Assembly: GCF_013030945.1 (NCBI RefSeq)
Contig: NZ_JABBXF010000004.1
Coordinates: 248,001-312,000, forward strand
From: Streptomyces morookaense
GTDB taxonomy: Bacteria > Actinomycetota > Actinomycetes > Streptomycetales > Streptomycetaceae
Length of the DNA stretch: 64,000 nt
Direction: 5' to 3'
Positions 1 through 7,438 of the stretch are shown piece by piece. A model generated the notes under the pieces. That model was not told where the DNA came from and made no database searches. It saw only the letters and a program-made list of their open reading frames with translations. Positions within the stretch are counted from its first letter, which is position 1; every line of letters starts with the position of its first letter. The position numbers were made by a program, and so were the translations under genes.

Positions 1-2
1 CC

Positions 3-617
3 TCCAACGCCCTGCTCCCCGAGGAACGGCACTCCGTCGCCGTCCACGAGTCCGGGCACGCCCTCGTCGCCGCACTGTGCGAGCACGCCGACCCCGTCGC
101 CAAGGTCACCATCCTCCCGGCCGGCGTCACGCTCGGCGTCACCGAACAACTGCCCGAGGCCGAACGGCACCTCTACAGCGAGGGCTATCTCACCGACCTC
201 CTCGCCGTCCGCCTCGGCGGCCGGGCCGCGGAACTGGTCGTCTTCGGCGAGGGCTCCACCGGAGCGGCCAACGACCTGGCCGGAGCGACGGAGATCGCCA
301 CCCGCATGGTCCGCGAGTTCGGTCTCTCCCCGGCCCTGGGCCCGGTCGGCTACGCCTCCTCCGCCCTGCAGTACCTCGGCGAACCCGCCGGGGAGGACCT
401 GCTGCGCCGCCCCGCGTACTCCGAGCAGACCCAGCGGATCGTGGACGAGGAGGTCGCCCGCCTGATCCGCCACGCCGAGGAACGGGCCCTGGGCATGCTC
501 CGCGAACACCGTGGCGCCCTGGACCGGCTCGCCGGACTCCTCGTCGCCCGCGAGACCGTCGACGGCTCCGCGGTCCTCGACGCGCTGCGTCAGGACTCCG
601 GGACGGACGGCTCCTGA
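3..617 (+). CDS. FtsH-like M41 zinc metallopeptidase, C-terminal part (5' end outside window)
   Basis: This is the tail of an AAA+ membrane protease; only the peptidase domain, about 204 residues, is inside the window. The zinc-binding motif HESGH is at residues 15-19 of the visible part. The downstream segment with AANDLAGATEIATRMVREFG supplies the third acidic ligand region typical of M41 peptidases. By family knowledge such proteases degrade membrane and misfolded proteins; the ATPase domain that would confirm this lies upstream. The C-terminal helix is short and lacks the long tail of housekeeping FtsH, so this may be a paralogue and not the main FtsH. The gene converges on the sensor kinase gene, and their 3' ends overlap by 28 bases. 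Confidence 0.85.
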   Translation, partial: SNALLPEERHSVAVHESGHALVAALCEHADPVAKVTILPAGVTLGVTEQLPEAERHLYSEGYLTDLLAVRLGGRAAELVVFGEGSTGAANDLAGATEIATRMVREFGLSPALGPVGYASSALQYLGEPAGEDLLRRPAYSEQTQRIVDEEVARLIRHAEERALGMLREHRGALDRLAGLLVARETVDGSAVLDALRQDSGTDGS

Positions 618-2038
618 CGGGGGGCGGGGAGCCGCACCCGGAACGCCGTGTGCCCGGGCCTGCTGGCGACGCCGACGGTGCCGCCGTGCGCGGTGACGAC
701 GGCCTCGACGATCGCCAGTCCCAGACCGGTGCTGCCCGAGGCGCGCGACCGGTTGTGGTCGGCGCGGGTGAACCGCTGGAAGACCTCGGGCTGCAGGGCC
801 TCGGGGATGCCGGGGCCGTTGTCGGTCACCGTGAGCTCGGTGCCGGCCGGGGATGCCGTGATGCTCAGCGTGACATCGGTGCCGGAGGGGGTGTGCGTAC
901 GGGCGTTGGCGAGGAGGTTGGCGATCACCTGGTGGAGGCGGTGCTCGTCGCCGGTCACCGTCACCGGCTCCTCCGGCAGGTCCAGCAGCCAGTGGTGACC
1001 GGGCGCGGCGACGCGGGCGTCGTCGACGGCGTCGAGGGCGAGCCGGGTGAGGTCGGCGGCCTCCCGGGCCAGCGGCCGCCCGGCGTCGAGCCGGGCCAGC
1101 AGCAGCAGATCGTCGACGAGGCCGCTCATGCGCTGCGTCTCGGACTGGATGCGCTGCAGCGCATGCCGGACCTCGCCGGGCACCGGTCCGGGGTGGCGCA
1201 GGGCCAGTTCGGCGTGGGCGCGCACGGTGGCCACCGGGGTGCGCAGCTCGTGCCCGGCGTCGGCGGCGAAGTGCCGCAGCCGCTGCTCGCTCGCCCTCCG
1301 CTGGGCGAGCGCGTCCCCGACGTGGCCCAGCATGCGGTTCAGCGCGGCACCCACCTGGCCCACCTCGGTGCGGGTGTCGGTGTCGGGCACCGGGGCAGGC
1401 ATGGCGAACTCGCCGCTGGCCAGCGGAAGTTCCGTCACCTCCGCCGCGGTGGCGGCGACGCGCCGCAGCGGGCGCAGCGACAGTCTGACCCAGGCGGCGC
1501 CCGCCACCCCGGTGACGACGAGGGCGGTGCCGAAGACCACGGCCTCGACCAGCTCCAGGCGGTGGACGGTCTCCTCCACCCGGTGCAGCGGCATGCCGGT
1601 GATCAGGGTGTCGCCGTCGTCGCCGGCCACGGCCACCACCCGGTAGGAGCCCAGCGCCGACAGCCGGATGCCGTGCCCGCCTCCGTCGCGGGGGAGGGCC
1701 GCCAGGGCGTTCCGGTCCGCCGCGGTGAGCGGCACGGCCTCGTCCGTCTGCTCGCGCACGACGGCGGCCGTGGTGGTCCTGCCGTGCATCAGCCGCGCGC
1801 CGAAGGTGCCGTCGGACTGTCCGCGGGTGTCCGGCCGGTTGTCCCCGTCGGAATCCTCGTCGTGCTCCAGGCTGGCAGCGAACCTCCCGCCGGACGCGAC
1901 GAGTTGTTGGTCCAGCCGCCCCACGAGGAAGGCCTGCAGGGCCAGCGAGGTCGTCACCCCCACCGCGAGGGAGGCCAGCGCGAGCAGCAGCACCAGCCCG
2001 GCGGTGAGGCGGGCGCGCAGCGTCCGGGGCGCTCTCAC
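590..2038 (-). CDS. Two-component sensor histidine kinase
   Basis: Membrane sensor kinase of 482 residues. A first membrane helix (about 10-35) is followed by an extracytoplasmic sensor region (about 40-160) containing an acidic stretch EHDEDSDGD. A second helix (about 163-187), a HAMP linker, a dimerisation/phosphoacceptor domain with H263 in GHELRTP, and an HATPase domain follow; the latter shows an N box (NLLANARTH, 374-382), a DNGPGIP box (406-412) and GSTGLGLA (435-442). The GTG start overlaps the stop of the upstream response regulator by 4 bases, so the pair is translationally coupled. The divergent flavin electron-transfer operon suggests that this pair senses an envelope or redox signal and controls that operon; this is inference from position. 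Confidence 0.93.
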   Translation of the reverse strand: MRAPRTLRARLTAGLVLLLALASLAVGVTTSLALQAFLVGRLDQQLVASGGRFAASLEHDEDSDGDNRPDTRGQSDGTFGARLMHGRTTTAAVVREQTDEAVPLTAADRNALAALPRDGGGHGIRLSALGSYRVVAVAGDDGDTLITGMPLHRVEETVHRLELVEAVVFGTALVVTGVAGAAWVRLSLRPLRRVAATAAEVTELPLASGEFAMPAPVPDTDTRTEVGQVGAALNRMLGHVGDALAQRRASEQRLRHFAADAGHELRTPVATVRAHAELALRHPGPVPGEVRHALQRIQSETQRMSGLVDDLLLLARLDAGRPLAREAADLTRLALDAVDDARVAAPGHHWLLDLPEEPVTVTGDEHRLHQVIANLLANARTHTPSGTDVTLSITASPAGTELTVTDNGPGIPEALQPEVFQRFTRADHNRSRASGSTGLGLAIVEAVVTAHGGTVGVASRPGHTAFRVRLPAPRQEPSVPES

Positions 2039-2769
2039 GCCGCCTCCGGCTTGAGGACGTACCCGACCCCGCGCACGGTGTGGATCAGCGGAGTGCGCCC
2101 CGCGTCGATCTTCTTGCGCAGATAGCTGATGTACAGCTCCACCACGTGGGCGCGGCCGCCGAAGTCGTAGGCCCACACCCGGTCGAGGATCACAGCCTTC
2201 GACAGCACGCGGCGGGGGTTGCGCATCAGGAAGCGCAACAGCTCGAACTCGGTGCGCGACAGCTCCACGGCCGTCCCCGCCCGGCTCACCTCGCGAGCCT
2301 CCTCGTCCATCACCAGGTCCCCGACGACCAGCAGGCTGCCGCTCGGCTCGCGGGCCATGCCCGCCCGGCGCAGCAGCCCGCGCAGCCGGGCGAGGACCTC
2401 CTCCAGACTGAACGGCTTCGTGACGTAGTCGTCGCCGCCCGCCGTGATTCCGGCGATGCGGTCCTCGACGGCGTCGCGCGCTGTGAGGAAGAGCACGCAG
2501 ATCCCCTTCGCCTCCGCCCGCAGCTCGCGCAGCACGGCCAGGCCGTCCGTGTCGGGCAGCATCCAGTCCAGCACGACCGCGTCGGGCCGGAAGGAGCGCG
2601 CCGCGGCGACGGCCGACGCCCCGTCCGCGGCGCTGCGCACCTCCCAGCCCTCGTAGCGCAGGGCCTGGCACAGGACGTCGGTGAGGTCGTGCTCGTCGTC
2701 GACGACGAGCACACGGACGGGCCCGCCGTCGGGCCTGCACAGGGCGGGGGAGGGGGTGCGGTTCAGCAT
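2035..2769 (-). CDS. OmpR/PhoB-family response regulator
   Basis: DNA-binding response regulator of 244 residues. The receiver domain has the acidic pair DD at 24-25, the phosphoacceptor D68 in VVLDWMLP and K118 in TKPF. The C-terminal winged helix (about 145-240) ends in the typical HTVRGVGYVLKP. The start at MLNRTPSP was chosen because it leaves a short leader before the first receiver strand; further in-frame ATGs lie upstream (for example 21 bases before). It is followed by the coupled histidine kinase gene. A 9-bp inverted repeat in the divergent promoter region is the best candidate binding site. Confidence 0.93.
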   Translation of the reverse strand: MLNRTPSPALCRPDGGPVRVLVVDDEHDLTDVLCQALRYEGWEVRSAADGASAVAAARSFRPDAVVLDWMLPDTDGLAVLRELRAEAKGICVLFLTARDAVEDRIAGITAGGDDYVTKPFSLEEVLARLRGLLRRAGMAREPSGSLLVVGDLVMDEEAREVSRAGTAVELSRTEFELLRFLMRNPRRVLSKAVILDRVWAYDFGGRAHVVELYISYLRKKIDAGRTPLIHTVRGVGYVLKPEAA

Positions 2770-2826
2770 GATGCGTCCAGCATCCCGCATCGCTCTGTGC
2801 ACCCGGGGGCCGGAAACCTGTGGGTT

Positions 2827-2870
2827 CCCTCTGAAAATCCTCCCGGGCCCCGTCTTCAGAGGGTTCTCAG
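2827..2870. promoter_or_regulatory. Inverted and direct repeats between divergent regulator and reductase genes
   Basis: CCCTCTGAA (2827-2835) and TTCAGAGGG (2855-2863) form a perfect 9-bp inverted repeat with a 19-base spacer. The right arm runs into a second CAG-containing unit (TTCTCAG, 2864-2870), giving half-sites 11 bases apart, the spacing typical of OmpR-class tandem binding. It lies between the response regulator gene (minus strand) and the reductase gene (plus strand), so it is a likely autoregulatory operator. Function is inferred. Confidence 0.5.
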
Positions 2871-2951
2871 AAGATGCGCTGCGAGGCTGTCCCCCGTCCA
2901 CCGGAGAAGGTCCGGAGAAGGCCCGGAGAAGCTCCGGAGAGGGGAGGCCAC

Positions 2952-4325
2952 GTGGCCATCAGTACGGACGGGGGCCGGGTCGCGGCACGGAGGGCGCGGG
3001 CCGTGCGCCGCCGCGCCCGGGTGACCGCGGCACCGGCCCAGCTGTGCATCTGGGCGGGCGCGGTGGCCGTGCTCGGGCTGTGGTGGAGCAACACCGCATC
3101 CGTCGTCGGAACCGCCGGCTGGCTCACCGGCGCCGGGCGGATCACCGGTCTGCTCGCCGGGTACGCCTGCGCCGTGCTGCTCGTGCTCATGGCCCGGGTG
3201 CCCGCGCTGGACCGCGGCGTCGGCACGGACCGGCTCGCCCGCTGGCACGCCGCCGGCGGCCGCTACACCGTCTTCCTCGCGCTCGCGCACACCCTGCTGA
3301 TCATCTGGGGGTACACGCTGACCGCGCACACGAACGTCGTCGGCGAGACCACCACGCTCGTCCTGGACTACCCGGACATGCTCAAAGGCACCGTGGGATT
3401 CCTGCTGTTCGTGGTGACCGGTGCCGTGTCGGCCCGCGCCGCCCGGCGCCGGCTGAGCTACGAGGCCTGGCACTTCCTGCACTTCGCGACCTATCTCGCG
3501 ATCTTCCTTGTCTTCGGGCACCAGTTGGCCAACGGAGCGGACTTCGTCGGCGACACGGCGGCCCAGCTCGCCTGGTACACGCTGTACTTGGCGGCAGCGG
3601 GGCTGCTGGTGTGGTACCGCTTCGTGGTGCCCGTCCGGTGCGGAGTGCGTCACCGGCTGCAGGTGGCCGAGGTACGGACCGAGGCGCCCGGTGTCGTCTC
3701 GGTGTACATGACGGGCGCACGCCTCGACGAACTCGCCGCCGAGCCGGGGCAGTTCTTCCGCTGGCGCTTCCTGGCCCCGGGCCTGTGGTGGACCGCGAGC
3801 CCCTACTCGCTCTCCGCGCCCGCCCACCCGCACCGGCTGCGCATCACGGTGAAGGCCCTCGGCGGGCACAGCGCGGCCGTGGCCCAGCTGGCCCCCGGCA
3901 CCCGGGTCTGGGCGGAGGGCCCCTACGGGGGGTTCACCGCCGCCCGCCGGACCGCCCGCAAGACGCTGCTGCTCGCCGGAGGCGTCGGCATCACCCCGCT
4001 GCGCACGCTCTTCGAGACGCTGCCCGGCCAGGTCACCCTCGTCTACCGGGCCCGCCGCCCCGACGACCTCGCGCTGCGCGACGAACTGGACGCGATAGCC
4101 GCCTCCCGCGGGGCCAGGGTCCTGTACTCGGCCGGCGACCCGGCGGCGCACGGCTTCCCCTACCTCCCCCTCACGTCCGACTCCCTGCTCCGGCTGCTCC
4201 CGGACCTGGCCGAGCACGACGTCTACCTGTGCGGGCCGCCCGGCATGACCGAGGCAGCCCTGCAGGCCCTGCGCGGCGCGGGAGTCCCGGCCCGCCGCAT
4301 CCACCACGAGTCGTTCGCGTTCTGA
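2952..4325 (+). CDS. Ferric-reductase-like transmembrane flavocytochrome/oxidoreductase
   Basis: Integral membrane electron-transfer protein of 457 residues. The N-terminal half holds about six membrane helices with conserved histidines (LALAHTLLIIWGY and AWHFLHFATYLAIF) expected to hold haem in the ferric-reductase-like domain. The C-terminal half is a ferredoxin-reductase module: FAD-binding SPYSLSAP, a nucleotide-binding GGVGITPLRTLF and the terminal YLCGPPGMT. By family knowledge it would carry electrons from NAD(P)H across the membrane. GTG at 2952 was chosen because AGGGGAGG sits just upstream. It is followed by an FMN-binding protein gene and an apbE gene, forming a complete flavin-based electron-export set. 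Confidence 0.9.
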   Translation: MAISTDGGRVAARRARAVRRRARVTAAPAQLCIWAGAVAVLGLWWSNTASVVGTAGWLTGAGRITGLLAGYACAVLLVLMARVPALDRGVGTDRLARWHAAGGRYTVFLALAHTLLIIWGYTLTAHTNVVGETTTLVLDYPDMLKGTVGFLLFVVTGAVSARAARRRLSYEAWHFLHFATYLAIFLVFGHQLANGADFVGDTAAQLAWYTLYLAAAGLLVWYRFVVPVRCGVRHRLQVAEVRTEAPGVVSVYMTGARLDELAAEPGQFFRWRFLAPGLWWTASPYSLSAPAHPHRLRITVKALGGHSAAVAQLAPGTRVWAEGPYGGFTAARRTARKTLLLAGGVGITPLRTLFETLPGQVTLVYRARRPDDLALRDELDAIAASRGARVLYSAGDPAAHGFPYLPLTSDSLLRLLPDLAEHDVYLCGPPGMTEAALQALRGAGVPARRIHHESFAF

Positions 4326-4359
4326 CCCGAACACCCGGCCAGATCAGAGGAGTCCGAGC

Positions 4360-4785
4360 GTGCGCCGAGCCGCCGTCACCACGCTGTCGACCGCCGCAGG
4401 CGTCGTCCTGCTGCTGTCGCTCAAGCCGCACCAAAGCGCACCGCCGCCCGCCGTCGCCGCGCACCGGCCGGGGACGTCACCACCCGCCCACGCCCCGGGG
4501 AGCAGCCGGACGGGCACCTTCACCGGGGACGTGATCGACACCGACTACGGCCCCGTGCAGGTGGCCGTCACCCTCCAGCAGGGCCGGCTGACCGCGGTCA
4601 AGGCGCTCCAGGTGCCGTCCGACCGGGGCCGCAGCCGGGAGATCTCCTCCTACGCCGTGCCCCGGCTGACCCAGGAGGCGCTGGGCGCCCAGAGCGCGCA
4701 GATCGACGCGGTCTCCGGAGCCAGCTACACCAGCGAGGGCTACACGCAGTCCCTGCAGAGCGCATTGGACAAGGCCGGTGCCTGA
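4360..4785 (+). CDS. Exported FMN-binding domain protein (covalent flavin acceptor)
   Basis: Small protein of 141 residues with an N-terminal hydrophobic signal or anchor (about 5-22), a Pro-rich linker and a C-terminal FMN-binding domain. The motif DAVSGASYTS near residues 118-127 matches the flavinylation consensus (SGAxxT), in which ApbE attaches FMN to the threonine. It is therefore probably the extracytoplasmic electron acceptor partnered with the upstream membrane reductase. The GTG start has AGAGGAG upstream. The 3' end overlaps apbE by 8 bases, tying acceptor and modifying enzyme together. Confidence 0.88.
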   Translation: MRRAAVTTLSTAAGVVLLLSLKPHQSAPPPAVAAHRPGTSPPAHAPGSSRTGTFTGDVIDTDYGPVQVAVTLQQGRLTAVKALQVPSDRGRSREISSYAVPRLTQEALGAQSAQIDAVSGASYTSEGYTQSLQSALDKAGA

Positions 4786-5563
4786 ACCGGCGCGCGGACT
4801 GCGCCACGTCGAGCACGCCATGGGCACGGTGTTCTCCTTCGACATCCGCGACCCGGCCACCCCCGCCGTCCACGCGGCCCTGCACGGGGCCGTCGCGTGG
4901 CTCCACCACGTCGACGCCGTCTTCTCCACCTACCGGCCGGACAGCGCCGTCAGCCGCCTGGCCCGCGGCGAGACCACCGTCGAGCGCTGCCCGGCGGAGG
5001 TCGGCGAGGTGCTGCGGCTGTGCGCGGAGGCGGAGCGCAGGACGCAGGGCTGGTTCAGCGCCACCGCGGGCGGGGTGCTCGATCCCTCCGGGCTCGTCAA
5101 GGGCTGGGCGGTCGAGCGGGCCTCGGAGGTGCTGTACGCGGCCGGGGCGCGCAACACGTGCGTCAACGGCGGGGGAGACATCCGGCTCCGGGGCGAGGGC
5201 GCGCCCGGCACGCCCTGGCGCATCGGCATCGCGGACCCGGCCCGGCCGGGGCGGCTGCTGACGGTGGTCGCGGGGCGGGATCTGGCGGTCGCCACGTCGG
5301 GGACGGCGGAGCGCGGGTGTCACATCCTCGACCCCCGGACGGGCCGCCCGGCCCGTGGCCTGCTGTCGGCCACGGTGACCGGTCCGTCCCTGACCTGGGC
5401 CGACGTCTATGCCACGGCGGCCTTCGCGATGGGCGACCTCGCCCGTGACCGGATTGCCCGCTTGGAGGGCTACGACGTGATGACCGTCTCACCGGCCGGG
5501 GAGGCGTGGGCGAACGCGGGTTTTCCGTGCATTGCCGACACCGTTCGCACCCAAGGCGCCTAG
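4778..5563 (+). CDS. apbE: FAD:protein FMN transferase (ApbE family)
   Basis: Flavin transferase of 261 residues that attaches FMN to a threonine of the neighbouring FMN-binding protein, using FAD as donor. Recognisable blocks are HAMGTVFSFDI near the N-terminus, STYRPDSAVSRL, the substrate loop DPSGLVKGWAVERA, NGGGDIRLRG and the metal-binding end TWADVYATAAFAMG. No signal peptide is obvious, although most ApbE proteins act outside the membrane. The start is a GTG embedded in the end of the acceptor gene (8-base overlap). The product would complete the electron-export operon. Confidence 0.92.
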   Translation: MPEPARGLRHVEHAMGTVFSFDIRDPATPAVHAALHGAVAWLHHVDAVFSTYRPDSAVSRLARGETTVERCPAEVGEVLRLCAEAERRTQGWFSATAGGVLDPSGLVKGWAVERASEVLYAAGARNTCVNGGGDIRLRGEGAPGTPWRIGIADPARPGRLLTVVAGRDLAVATSGTAERGCHILDPRTGRPARGLLSATVTGPSLTWADVYATAAFAMGDLARDRIARLEGYDVMTVSPAGEAWANAGFPCIADTVRTQGA

Positions 5564-5565
5564 CC

Positions 5566-5582
5566 CGTTACCGCGCGTAACG
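5566..5582. other. Palindrome just after the apbE stop
   Basis: CGTTAC and GTAACG form a perfect 6-bp inverted repeat with a 5-base loop, starting 3 bases after the stop codon. No T-run follows on either strand, so a terminator role is only possible; it could also be an operator for the following region. Confidence 0.35.
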
Positions 5583-5662
5583 TGTCCGGAAAAACAAAAT
5601 CGCTTGAACTCTTGACGGGGTACTTACGCGCCTCACACCATTCAGCGCATGAGTCATCGGAC

Positions 5663-5691
5663 CGGAACCGGCGCCGCCGCTTCCGTTTTTT
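5663..5691 (+). terminator. Possible intrinsic terminator of the flavin operon
   Basis: CGGAA (5663-5667) pairs with TTCCG (5681-5685) across a GC-rich loop and is followed directly by six T residues. The stem is short, so this is a weak prediction. The rest of the roughly 280-base gap before the permease gene shows no gene. Confidence 0.35.
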
Positions 5692-5841
5692 GATGGCTCG
5701 CTCCCGGGGGCGATGTTCCATCGCCCGCCCGGCGTCGCCAGCCGGAACCGGACACCGAGCGGTCACGTACTTCGCGGCCGATCCCCACGACAACCGTCGG
5801 CCCGCTCGGTCCTGCCCCCCTCAGTGAAGGCGAAGACATCT

Positions 5842-7326
5842 ATGAGTGACCGCACCCTGACTGCGGCCCCCCAGCCCGGAACGGCCGAACCGGCAGCGAC
5901 GACCCCCCACGTCGACGCCGGCGACGCGGGCTACAGCAAGGACCTCAAGTCCCGTCACGTCAACATGATCGCCATCGGCGGCGCGATCGGCACCGGCCTC
6001 TTCCTCGGCGCCGGTGGCCGCCTCCACACAGCGGGACCCTCGCTCTTCATCGCCTACGCGGTGTGCGGGCTCTTCGCCTTCTTCGTCGTCCGGGCGCTCG
6101 GCGAGCTCGTGCTGCACCGCCCGTCCTCGGGCGCGTTCGTCTCCTACGCCCGTGAGTTCATGGGCGAGAAGGGCGCGTTCACGGCCGGCTGGCTCTACTT
6201 CCTCAACTGGGCCACCACCGGCATCGCCGACATCACGGCCGTCGCCACCTACACGCACTACTGGCACATGTTCAGCAGCATCCCGCAGTGGGTGCTCGCG
6301 CTGATAGCCCTCGCGATCGTGCTCACCGTGAACCTCATCTCGGTGAAGTACTTCGGCGAGATGGAGTTCTGGTTCGCGATCGTCAAGGTCAGCGCGCTCG
6401 TGATCTTCATGGTCATCGGAATCTTCCTGCTGATGACCCAGCACGACGTCGGCGGCAACGCCCCCGGCCTGTCGAACATCCTCGACCACGGCGGCATCTT
6501 CCCGGCCGGCGTGATGCCGATGCTCTTCGTCGTCCAGGGCGTCGTCTTCGCCTACGCCTCCGTCGAGCTGTGCGGCGTCGCCGCGGGCGAGACCGAGAAC
6601 CCCGAGAAGATCATGCCCAAGGCGATCAACTCGATCATGTGGCGCGTCGGCATCTTCTACGTCGGCTCGGTCATCCTGCTGGCGCTGCTGCTGCCGTACA
6701 CGGCCTTCCACGCCGGCGAGAGCCCCTTCGTCACCGTCCTGTCGAAGATCGGCGTCCCGTACGCGGCCGGCGTGATGAACCTCGTCGTCCTCACCGCGGC
6801 GCTCTCCAGCCTCAACTCCGGCCTCTACTCCACCGGCCGCATCCTGCGCTCGATGGCCGTCGCCGGCTCGGCGCCGAAGTTCACCGCGAAGATGAACAAG
6901 GGCCAGGTGCCCTACGGCGGCATCCTGCTCACCGCCGGGTTCTGCGTCCTGGGCGTCGGCCTGAACTTCGTGGTCCCCGCGGACGCGTTCGAGATCGTGC
7001 TGAACTTCGCCGCGATCGGCATCATCGGCACCTGGGGCATGATCATGCTCTGCTCGCTGCTCTTCTGGCGGCGCTCGAAGCAGGGCCTGGTCAAGCGCCC
7101 GTCCTACCGGCTGCCCTTCGCCCCGTACACCCAGATCATCACGCTGGTCTTCCTGGCCTCCGTGATCGGCCTGATGGCGTCCCAGAAGGGTGCCGACCGC
7201 ACCACCGTGCTGTGCCTGCCGCTGATCGCGGCGGCCCTGGTCGGCGGCTGGTTCGTGGCACGCCGCCGGGTCGCCAGGACCAAGCAGGAGGCCGAGGCGC
7301 TCGGCGCAGAGGCCGGGAACCTCTGA
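5842..7326 (+). CDS. Amino-acid permease, APC superfamily (asparagine/GABA-permease-like)
   Basis: Polytopic transporter of 494 residues with about twelve hydrophobic segments. The first helix carries the amino-acid/polyamine/organocation signature IAIGGAIGTGLFLGAG (about 45-60). The region SVELCGVAAGETENPEK is typical of the amino-acid transporter branch that includes AnsP and GabP. The overall sequence looks closest to actinobacterial L-asparagine permeases, but substrate cannot be assigned from sequence alone. ATG at 5842 gives the usual short hydrophilic N-terminus. It is transcribed alone and is followed by a strong terminator. Confidence 0.88.
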   Translation: MSDRTLTAAPQPGTAEPAATTPHVDAGDAGYSKDLKSRHVNMIAIGGAIGTGLFLGAGGRLHTAGPSLFIAYAVCGLFAFFVVRALGELVLHRPSSGAFVSYAREFMGEKGAFTAGWLYFLNWATTGIADITAVATYTHYWHMFSSIPQWVLALIALAIVLTVNLISVKYFGEMEFWFAIVKVSALVIFMVIGIFLLMTQHDVGGNAPGLSNILDHGGIFPAGVMPMLFVVQGVVFAYASVELCGVAAGETENPEKIMPKAINSIMWRVGIFYVGSVILLALLLPYTAFHAGESPFVTVLSKIGVPYAAGVMNLVVLTAALSSLNSGLYSTGRILRSMAVAGSAPKFTAKMNKGQVPYGGILLTAGFCVLGVGLNFVVPADAFEIVLNFAAIGIIGTWGMIMLCSLLFWRRSKQGLVKRPSYRLPFAPYTQIITLVFLASVIGLMASQKGADRTTVLCLPLIAAALVGGWFVARRRVARTKQEAEALGAEAGNL

Positions 7327-7353
7327 GCCTGCCGGCCTGAACATGCGGTTCCA

Positions 7354-7400
7354 CGGGCCGCCTGCCGACGGACATCGTCCGCCGGCAGGCGGCCCGTTTC
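7354..7400 (+). terminator. Strong intrinsic terminator after the permease gene
   Basis: A 14-bp perfect stem (7354-7367 with 7383-7396) extends inward by five more pairs (7369-7373 with 7377-7381) around a single mismatch, leaving an ATC loop. It is followed by TTTCGTT. It separates the permease from the downstream phosphatase gene. Confidence 0.85.
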
Positions 7401-7438
7401 GTTCGCGCCGCGGAACGTGCCGGGGTAGACATGGGGGT

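Noticed and set aside
77..2125. Plus-strand open frame of 682 codons across the protease end and the sensor kinase
   Set aside because: It overlaps two well-supported genes in other frames and shows no domain.
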